This document shows, in pieces, positions 21,318-30,347 of a DNA stretch of 30,347 bases (positions are counted from its first letter, which is position 1; every line of letters starts with the position of its first letter). Position numbers and translations under genes: made by a program. Below the pieces are notes generated by a model. It was not told where the DNA came from, ran no database searches, and worked only from the letters and a program-made list of their open reading frames with translations. The stretch is from Ophryocystis elektroscirrha (lineage: Eukaryota; Apicomplexa; Conoidasida; Neogregarinorida; Ophryocystidae). Where the stretch lies: contig JAQIFP010000036.1 of assembly GCA_030141585.1 (NCBI GenBank), positions 8,904 through 39,250 on the forward strand, written 5' to 3'.

Positions 21318-21916
21318 TTTATTCTTTTTTTTTTTAACATATTTTTGATAGAAACATGATTTTTTAGAATTTTTATGTATTTTTTTATGACATTGTTCAT
21401 GCATTTAAGAACTAGCTTATTTAATTATTTAGAAAAAAAAAACCTTTTATGAATAGAAGTGATGGCGTATTGTTATAATCGGGAATACTATTGCTAAGGC
21501 ATAAAAACAATCAATAAAACTATTATTTTTTTTTTTATTTGTAAGAAAAAAACAAATACGCACAAAAATTAGTTTTTTTTTTTTATATTTTTATAAGCGT
21601 TTTTGCACGAAACAATATTGTAATTTTTTGATCCATTAACAAATTATTAAAGAGCTTAAATGAGCGAATTAAATGTAAAATAAAAACAGTGTTAAGTAAT
21701 CAAAAGATCTGGTAAATAATAATAAAAAGAGAATAACCAATCTTCATGTAATCGGTATATTATCATTTTTTTTTTTTTAGAGTGTGGGCTATGAAAGTGG
21801 TTGTCTACTTTTTTGAACTCTAAAGTTGTGGTTATCATCATTAACTCTTAAACTATTTGGTTCAAAAATAAAAAAATTATAAAACTTAACTTACAAGCTT
21901 TAAAAGGTTTTATTAA
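21318..21916. other. Intergenic region between the arrestin-like and large genes
   Basis: 599 bases between two genes on the same strand. Several homopolymer T runs of nine or more bases lie at about 21326, 21526, 21572 and 21767. It should contain the 3' end of the arrestin-like transcript and the promoter of the large gene. No RNA gene or recognised motif is seen. Confidence 0.55.
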
Positions 21917-24900
21917 ATGATTCTAACACTCGGTGCATCTATTTATGGATATGCATCCAACTTTATGGGTATGTCGAAAAACGGGAAAGCCGTTTTTTGG
22001 CAACCTCGACTTTTAACGCTTCGAAACCCCGAAGGAATTTTTAAAACCTCTTATGACTATGAGAATTCAACTTATATTCATCGATTCCATCGCGGTAAAG
22101 TGTATTTTTTTCAAAAAGGTAAATATACGACGATATATAATAGAAAATTTTTTCAAAAAAAAATAATTTTTTTTTTTTTTTTTTCAGAAACGTCCTTCCT
22201 GTTACATCAACGTGATTTAATACCCCTCAAAGATTACAATCCGTATGGTGATTTAGAAAACTATCGCTATGAAGGCAAAGTTTTGTACTGGGAGCCTTTG
22301 TTCTTCTATTTAGAAGGACTGATTAATGAGGACGGTCTTGTTATTTGCCAAATACCAAAAATTAGTCTAAAAATAACAACTGAAAATTTCTGCAATTTGC
22401 AGAAGCCTAAATGGCTTGATAGTAACGAGTCGGTTACTATTGCTGAGTTGTCTCCAGAACTCCTCAGTGCAAAAAATGTCCCTGAATTCATTCGAACGCT
22501 TGCAAAAAAAGCGGGTTTGAAGCTAATTACTTCAGACAAGCACCAAAAAAATATAAACACTCTTGAAGAAGGGAATATTGAGCTAAAGATAGATGAAGAA
22601 AATAATGCAAGCATTCATCTATTAGACAAAATGGAAAATTTTGTTTATCTTCGGAACTTTGCTTTAGCTTCATATAAAGTTGACGAAAAACAAAAGGTGT
22701 GTATATATGGTGAAGAATCCACACCTAACAAAGTAATAATCAGTTTATGCACGGATATTGATAATATTTTCGATGATCCCGATCAGTCTAATATAATTTT
22801 TAGATTCCTTGAACAAACTGGAGTAATAGAAAAAAAAAAATATAGATTTTTTAATAATTTTCCTACAATGGCTGTTAAGCATCAAATGGCAGAAGATTTA
22901 TCCAGTTATTTTTCCACCTTCCGCCAATTTTTATATATTGTCTTTTTGCATTTGAAAATACAACTCCAAAATTATCTCCAGAAATTCCGTGCATCTCATC
23001 CTCAAGTTCAAGTAATTGAAAGAAAATTATTTGAACAACTGTCAAAATTTCCAAGTAATTAAATTAAATTATTTAAAATACATAATAACTTTTAACAATT
23101 GTAATATTATTAATATAAATGGATTTTCTGCAAAATATGAAAATGTAATTATATATTCAATTTATGATGAGTCGAACTGGTTTATCTATAAATAATCAAA
23201 TTTGTCAAATATATAAATTATTATTAATTGTACACATAAATTGCTCAATAGTCATATTATTTCTTTATTTTAATTAATATTTCAGATGTAAACCATTTTA
23301 TGTTAACACAAATCGTCGTCACTAAAGGAGATATCGCAATTTGTGCAGTTACATGCATTCTTATAGGATTTACAGTAAGTATTTCTTGTAATATTATAAA
23401 ATAGACATTATTATGTTAATTAGTTTATAATAAATGTGATTTTACACTGATAAATAATATGATTTTATTTATAGGCGCACGCTTTCGGTATAGTTGGTTT
23501 ATGTATAGGCTTTGTACATAAAGTATCTATTGTACCCATCATTATTATCTCAAAAAAAATATTTGGGATTCGCAACTTGTTTAAGAAAAACAGCGCAGTA
23601 ACTCAAGCGGGCGTAGACACGAGCAAAACAATAAATGATGATATATCTGAAATACAACCTGTTGCTCAACAATCCTATGATTTTTTAACGTATTTGAAAT
23701 CAGATGATGTAAGATTTTAAATTTTGAACCTACAAATTAAACATAATGTACAGTTATAATAAGCGTGCCTAATTTTCATTAACTATCCTGTACACTAACT
23801 GTAAACGTCTGTTAGCACTACAGCTATAGTCATTGATAGTTAAATTATGCCGAAATACTCTTAAAAAGCTGCATTTCCATATGCTTATTATTAAGAGTAT
23901 ATAAGCTTTAAGATATATAGTATATACTTGTATATTGATATATGTTATTATATTTTAAATATAACTGTTAATATAGGAATATAGCCTTGTTTATACAGTC
24001 AAATCGCTAAAATATTAATAAATACTTATTAAACTTTTGCTACCTATTTACATATAAATTTTATTAATAAACGTTATATATTGACTTCATTTTTGCAAAT
24101 AATATTAACGCATATATATATGTATATGTATACGTAATAGTGCATATATTTGTGTATAATTTAATATAATGTATATATACAGTATGAGATTAGTTTTATA
24201 TATAAAAAGTTATTTAATTATATATTCTCTTAAATTTGCTTTACCCATTAATAACATTAAGATATGTTATATTATATAATGTTTTTAGGGCGGTCGTTGT
24301 GGAAGATTGATACTAAAAACTATTGAAAAGATAAACAGCATCAGAAAAAATAAAAAAAATAAAAAAATAAAAAATAAAAGAAAAATAAGAACTGTTTATC
24401 ATTTAATAATTCCCTGTAATTCAAAAAAATCAAATAATAATAAAATCCCTGAAACACAAGCTATATGTGTTATACCAGAAGATTCTTATTCCTGCTCTAG
24501 TGATTCGTTACTATCTAGTAATGAAGAATCAGTTGAATCCTCTTCTAATGAGAGCACCGAAAGTATAACCAAGCTAAGTACTAAAGCCCCTCTCAGAAGA
24601 CTTTGTTTTGCTAAAAGAACAAGTCAATATGTTCAAAACTCCCTCAATTTTTATGAGAAACAAATTAAAGCAGAAAAAGAATTAGAAAAGAAATATAATG
24701 GAGAGGAATACGATCAGACCGTCATCGACGATCCAGCATGTAATATATTGGATCCAGCTATCTTTAAAAACCGAGATATAGGTAGCAGCAGTGATCATCA
24801 CTGTGAATCATGTGCAAATGCACTTAGAAAAAATAAAATAATAAAAAAAAAAGAAAAAAATATAAAAAAAATAAAAAAAGATAAAAAAGAAAAAAAAATA

Positions 24901-25324
24901 AAAAAAAAAGAATCTGTCGTTAGAAATAATGACACTGAAGGAGATGAATCATCAACATCTCAAAAAACAAACAATTTGCTATACACATATTGTCGTATAA
25001 GCGATTCAATTCATGAACAAGACAAAGAAAGAAAATCAGAAATTTACCAATTGGAAAAGTTAGTAGACAATTTATCCGATAAGGAAGAAAAACTAGAAGA
25101 AAAAGAACTTTTCGCCCCAAAATTTAAAAATTTCACAGATAACCAAGGTGAACGAAAAACAATTAATCCTTGTTTTTCCACAACTCCTGAACCATCTACT
25201 CCATTGGGGTATTTGGATCTTGCTGAAGAAGAGTTCGTATTATGTAGAGCTGATTACGGACAAGAAGTTCATGAAAGAAAATTAGAAGCTGGTATGTTTA
25301 TTTAATTGAATAAAAAAAAATGTA

Positions 25325-25369
<45 letters not shown>

Positions 25370-28300
25370 TATTATATATATTAATTTAATTATTGGTATA
25401 AATGTTCTATATAAGATAATATATAAAGCATGTATTGATTGCATGTGTAATCCGAATACATGGAAATAGTATAAAGCATGTAAAGCATGCATACATGGCA
25501 TGCTTTTTATATTTAAGTTTTTCTTGAGCATGGTATTTTATTATAATGTTTTAGACGAAAAAAAATTAGAAGAATTACTGAAATTGGCGACATCACAGGA
25601 CTTATTAGAATGTAAGCGTTTTTTATCATTTTATATTGAATTCTCAAATTTATTTAACGAAACTAATTAAATAAAAAAAAAATTAATTAAACTTTTATAC
25701 TGGTTTAACTACAATGTTGTAGTAAAAGAAGAAAAACTGCGGCTCTTTACATTAAGGAAATACAAAGAAGATCTCGAAGAAAGAGCACACTCTGATTCAA
25801 GACATTTGATCAAAATTCAAAGAAAATTAAATGAACTTAAACGTTTGAATACTTTAATTGAAAAGGTTAACAAGAAAAAAAATCGACTCAGATATTTATT
25901 TGACTCTTATTCTATTGATAAATCTAAATATGAGCTTCTTCAAAATGTCCGATCTGAAATAGTTAACCAATATTTAACAAGTAATAAACAATATATTATA
26001 TTAATCATAAATAAATATATTTATTTATTATATATATATATATATATTATTATTATTATTATTATTAATAACTTAAAATCAATATTTTTTATTATAAATT
26101 TAATAATTAATTATTAGGTAATGAAGCATATAAGATATATCACGATTTTCGTAATAAACCTGTAACCGCAATACAAAAGTATATAGAATTATGCGACCCA
26201 GAGTTGTATATATATTTAACAAGAAGGGAAGATGAATATTTAGCAACAAGTTATATGATATTACTTCATTTGCTATCGGAAGATCCTCAATATATTGCTC
26301 ATAAATTCCGTCCAAATGCTTACCCCTTCAAATTCTTAATTCCTCAAATGCATTATGACGTAGCTACAGTAAATGAATTAAGATTCAAAATTAAGCACAT
26401 CTATTTACCAAAGAATATAAATTATGAATTACTAATAACAGATCCAGACTTTCGTATATATAAGGGCTTTGTAGAGAAATACTATTATGACGAAGAGACT
26501 CCAGTCGACAATGAAAAATCAGTCGACAATAATACATCAGTCAGCAATAAAACATCAGTCGATAATAAAGCATCAGTCGATAATAATATTGGAGAAGGTT
26601 TCAAATATGAACAATTAGATTTAATGGAAGGAGTTCCTGAACCTTCATTAAAAGAGACAATAAAATATAATATTGGACGTGATCGATATTCAATACAACC
26701 TCCTGAATTTAGAGCTTATTACAAAGAAGCAGCTCAATATATGTTCAGTCACAATTGTTTTATATTCCCGTATTTATCGTATGTGGATGGATTGTGTCAT
26801 TTGTTACCCAATGACTCGATTACAAATAATCCTATGAGACGCTTGGGAACACCAGGCTTGTCCGAAGCTGACTTTCAATTAGATTACACTCTTCGAGTCG
26901 AAAATAGTAAAAGATTTGAGATCAATCAAAAACAAGCGAGAATTGAAAAAAACTTGTATCGTCAGCTGCATGGTCAAAAAGCTTTACAATCAGATGAAAG
27001 CGAATCTGATGAAGCCAATAAAGGAATTGATTTTATAGAAGAAACACCTCGTTTTCTTCCAAATCAAAAACCTTATATGCTACAAGAAACAAATACTCAA
27101 AAAACATTTGCTGATTTAGTGCTTCAAGAAACTCAACAAAAAAACAAACCAAATATATATCAGCAAGTTGAAAGAAACTGTGAATTACAACAGAAAATAA
27201 TAAAAGAAAAAGAAATAGAAAAAATAAAAAAAGAACTTGAAAAAACAAAAAAAGAATTAGAAAAAGCAAAAAATCAAAAAGAAGAAATAAAAAAAGAAAA
27301 AGAAGAAAAAGAAAAAGAAAAAAATGAAAAAAAAGAAATAGAAAAAGAAAAAGAAAAAAAAGAAAAAATAAAAATAGAAAAAATAATAGTTACAAGAAAC
27401 AATGTTTTAGGTAATATACAAGCAGCCTCAAATGAATTGAAAAGTAACGGATCATACATAGATTTGGAAGCTGAATTAAGTAAACCTACAACAACAACTT
27501 CAATAATAAATGAATCTTACATGAATGAGAGTATAAATACTCCTAAATTTATGGAAACAGAAAGTCCTGAATCTTTAAAGGTAGGAAATAATAACAGAGT
27601 AGTACCTTTGTTAAATTTCTCTAAATTAAGCGATAATAAAGAACCTGAAAAAGTGCGCACTTATGACTCAGACGTAATGACAATAACTTCTTATGAGCCT
27701 TGCGATGCTTATAGCTTCAATGAATCATATAAAAGCTCTAAATTGACTCGAAACTTGAAAACTCCAAGTCATAATCGCGGAGAAAGAAATCAAGATTATT
27801 ACAAAAATCTAGTTGATAATTTAAAAAAGAAGGAAGAAGAAAAAAATAAGAACTTCACAGATGAACAGATTGTTAGAATAACCAAAATAGCACTACAAGC
27901 TGTCCAAGGCACAGGTTGCCAAAATAACCACGACTGCATTTGTCAAGAAAAACCAGCATATCTTAATACAGTAAAGGAATTACCACAAAAAGAAGAAAAA
28001 AAAGAATATGTGGAATATCTAAAAGAAGAAGAAATAGGTTACATACTGGAACCTAAAATTATTGAAAAGCGTAAACAGCCCAAATGTATTAGTAAAGATG
28101 AAAAGCTTTGCTCTGAATTATTCCAAAAACTGTCTATCCAAAATAATAAGAAGTTTAAGAAATATGAAAAAGTCACTAATAATAAATCTTTAAAGGATAG
28201 CGTTAAAGCTGGATTATTGCGTAACATTGGTAAAATTGAAAATGAACAATTAAAGAGAAAATTGAATTCTCTAATCATAGAATGGCCTTCTCACGGTTTT

Positions 28301-30347
28301 CCTGAGTTCTTATATCCGTACGATGAATCCAAGCTGTCTAATTTCGAGATATATTCTTTGAGACGCTCTGTAGCTTGTTTGATTTTGGCTCAAAAAAGAA
28401 TCAATACCATGGAATCAAACAGTATTTTGAGGCATTTTAAATTCCAAACCGACTATTTGAACGATTTAGATTTATTAATTGATAATTACTCAAGAAAACC
28501 TGTTCCTCCTAAAGAGAAAGTCTCAAAAAATGAAGTTTTAGCGGATTCTGATGAAGAAAGTATAAGCTCCTCTAAAGGCTATATTCGACTAATGAATACT
28601 ATGGCATCTTTAAGAAAAAACCCACATGCCGTTTCTCCCTTGCAATATTTCGACTTATTACCAAACTTCAATTTACCTGATAAGAAATCTGAGGACAATA
28701 CAACTTCGAGTCTTCCAGAAGTCTCATCTGTAATGGATGATTCTTTTAAACCTAATCGTTTTGATTTCAATTATTTCCAATCTAAACTAGGATTCCTTAA
28801 ACCTACGTCTACGGAATCAGGAATGTCAGTCTCTGAACTTGACTTTGATAAAACATTTAATAAAGAGGAGTCACCTTTAATTGAGTTTGGATCTGATCAA
28901 GATTCGAGCAAAACTAATAATACTGCAGTTGGTGAAGTTGTCAAACCTAAATTATCTGAGAACTCGGATTCAAATGTATCTCCGTCTCAATCAATATCGA
29001 CTGCAATTCCTTCTACAGTTAATTCAAAAAATTTACTTTCTGAAGTCAATGCATCTTCAAGCTCAAATGAAGATTTATTAGATCTTGCACAAAAGGAAAT
29101 GGCCTCAATCAAATCAAAGGCTTGTCGTTCAGTTACCTTCGATTCTTTACCAGAAGATAATACAAACAAGGAACTCATTAAATGTAATAATAAGTCACAA
29201 CCGGAAACAATAGAGACAGTTGTTGTATACTCCCACTATGAGACCATTCCTGCGGAGGATGTTGTCAATGATAAAGACTATGAGGACTTGGATCAAATAT
29301 TGGGACTTACAGAAACAGGACGCCAAAAGAGAGAAGATGAAAGAATCAATAAATTACTTAACGTCTCCGAAAATGATGATATGATTCTTGAAAACGTCGT
29401 AATTAATCAAGCTTTAAATCCGTTAAATAATCAAAATCAAGATTACACATTTCTCGATTATTTGGAGTCAAAAATAAATATAGCAAAAACCCGTAAATCC
29501 CCATATACAGAGGACTTGATATTATTTTCAATAGCCCTAAACGATGTACATATGAAAAGACAATTCAATCCAGTAGATTTCACAGTCGCTAGAGCGTATC
29601 AATGTATGGCTGACTTTGCCCGTCGCATTAGAGGTCATTTAACGCCAGTCAATTCGTGGTTTTTAAGTCAATTAACTGAGATACTGTTTATATTTGAAGC
29701 CTCCGAGCTAGTACCAATAGAAACCTTCCAAAATCATATCAAATGTATACTGGAAGCCATAATCAAAATGCAAACAACTCAAATATCCACCATTCCGTGT
29801 AAAAACGAGAACGATTTAATCCCAATAGGGCTTATTCCTCTTGCTTTAGGATTGAATGATATAGGAAAATTATTGCATGAAATATCCATATTTGTTAAAC
29901 CAATAACGCACAGAGATATGTGCCAAGAGGACTTTTTAATGCGTAAGTTCAATGTACGCAGTCAAGACCTAAATGACCTTTTCCTATGTAACAACGTACC
30001 AAATAATTGTGCCAATCCAAATATAGTAAATAAAGCTCTACTTGAACCAGTAAATCACGTACAGATGTTGGAAATGCCCACTCCAATTAACGTTGTCACA
30101 AACGGATATTCCCAAGTTGTTCCTTACAGTGGTGAAAATGGCCACCAAATGGGAAATTTATCTGCTTTCGAAACATTAAACAATATTTTTGGAAATGAAG
30201 CTTGTCAGTATCAAATTATCGAAGAACATTCTGTAATACATGTGGTTGAGCAAGTTTCCCAATCTCCAATGCAGCAAATTTCACCTTTGGAAGAATTCCA
30301 AACCTTTTGTCAAAGTTCAATGCAACAAATATCTTATTCAATGCCAC
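21917..30347 (+). CDS. Very large membrane-linked protein with Lys/Glu-rich tail, incomplete at 3' end
   Basis: I do not recognise this protein. Exons inferred: 21917-22118, 22188-23054, 23286-23374, 23475-23708, 24289-25291, 25555-25611, 25723-25980 and 26118 to the window edge. All phases agree, giving at least 2313 aa. The N-terminal 355 residues look globular. A strongly hydrophobic stretch at about 373-405 (IAICAVTCILIGFT, then GIVGLCIGFV, then IVPIIII) implies one or two membrane helices. After it come a basic segment, a Ser-rich acidic segment, a poly-Lys segment (about 24826-24912), coiled-coil exons 6 and 7, a six-residue repeat (26504-26587) and a Lys/Glu coiled coil (about 27180-27390). 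The last exon is open for 4230 bases without a stop. The join 23708 to 24289 is the weakest: a stop follows at 23718-23720 if that donor is unused. Exon 24289 has no ATG of its own, and a TAG precedes it in frame, so some upstream exon is required. Two adjacent genes remain possible. Confidence 0.62.
22119..22187 (+). other. 69-nt intron that keeps the frame open
   Basis: The donor is AAAG|GTAAAT and the acceptor is a long T-run followed by CAG. Its length is a multiple of three and it has no stop, so the unspliced frame reads through. Translating it gives KYTTIYNRKFF and a run of Phe, which is clearly intronic; splicing joins FFQK to ETSFLLHQ. Confidence 0.8.
23709..24288 (+). other. 580-nt intron or possible gene boundary in the large gene
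   Basis: It begins GTAAGA and ends TGTTTTTAG, fitting a phase-0 intron. The first 200 bases are less AT-rich than other introns here and contain a perfect 10-bp inverted repeat (23855-23864 with 23891-23900). The remainder is (AT)n-like, from about 24110 to 24180. If the donor is not used, translation stops at 23718-23720. Confidence 0.55.
25292..25554 (+). repeat. Intron with (AT)n microsatellite and GCATGC hairpin
   Basis: This intron of the large gene has a pure (AT)n run at about 25329-25365, then five GCATG motifs at 25428, 25441, 25476, 25485 and 25498. The last two form a perfect inverted repeat, AAAGCATGC (25482-25490) and GCATGCTTT (25498-25506), with a 7-nt loop. Confidence 0.8.
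26504..26587 (+). repeat. 18-bp coding repeat, hexapeptide VDNxxS
   Basis: GTC codons recur at 26504, 26522, 26540, 26558 and 26576, an exact 18-bp period. The encoded units are VDNEKS, VDNNTS, VSNKTS, VDNKAS and VDNN. It lies in the long last exon of the large gene and is probably a disordered linker that can vary in copy number between strains. Confidence 0.9.

Noticed and set aside
21917..23708. Resemblance of the N-terminal membrane protein to MUL1/GIDE ubiquitin ligases
   Set aside because: The layout is vaguely similar, but no RING finger or recognisable GIDE motif is present.
25328..25531. 67-codon minus-strand frame with HALHALYY
   Set aside because: It comes from the repeated GCATG motifs and the (AT)n run inside an intron; no homology or start context.
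27033..27459. Minus-strand frames of Phe/Leu/Ser-rich composition
   Set aside because: They are antisense shadows of the Lys/Glu-rich coiled coil in the large plus-strand exon.
1..30347. tRNA, rRNA, CRISPR array, transposon or viral gene
   Set aside because: I looked for cloverleaf boxes, regular spacer arrays, transposase or reverse-transcriptase motifs and terminal repeats and saw none that can be supported.

Overview
The window comes from a nuclear chromosome of a very AT-rich, intron-rich protist, most probably an apicomplexan or close alveolate relative. The evidence is spliced genes with GT-AG introns, huge AT microsatellites, no operons or bacterial ribosome binding sites, and a Kelch-repeat/GHKL ATPase fusion of the MORC type known from apicomplexan chromatin repressors. 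The genus cannot be named from sequence alone. All exon models were built by hand from reading frame, splice sites, phase and family motifs.

Left third, minus strand: an 11-bp tandem array and intron sequence (1-488), the N-terminal part of a MORC protein (489-2889, continuing off the left edge), an AT-microsatellite spacer, an unrecognised two-exon 241-aa protein with a weak RST/TAF4-like C-terminus (3746-5033), and EMC1, the large ER membrane protein complex subunit, in at least eight exons (5286-9262).

Middle: a 61-aa Tyr/Pro/Val protein (9599-9784, plus), the coactivator MBF1 (10166-11071, plus), and a CDC50/LEM3-type flippase subunit (11126-13087, minus) lying tail to tail with MBF1. 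A small secreted Lys/Glu-rich protein (13366-14516), D-aminoacyl-tRNA deacylase (14639-15479) and an intronless transketolase (15604-17652) follow on the plus strand, with spacers of only about 120 bases.

Right third, plus strand: a seven-exon arrestin-fold protein (17772-21317), then a very large gene (21917 to beyond the right edge). The latter has a hydrophobic segment near residues 373-405, followed by a long Lys/Glu-rich tail. Its last exon is open for at least 4230 bases and has no stop inside the window.

The genes are housekeeping and lineage-specific loci rather than a pathway cluster: chromatin silencing, membrane-protein insertion, lipid flipping, translation quality control, pentose phosphate metabolism and trafficking. 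The most distinctive features are a class of 30-39 nt introns beside ordinary introns of 180-670 nt, a 12-nt microexon, and a MORC ATPase whose visible catalytic residues look substituted.
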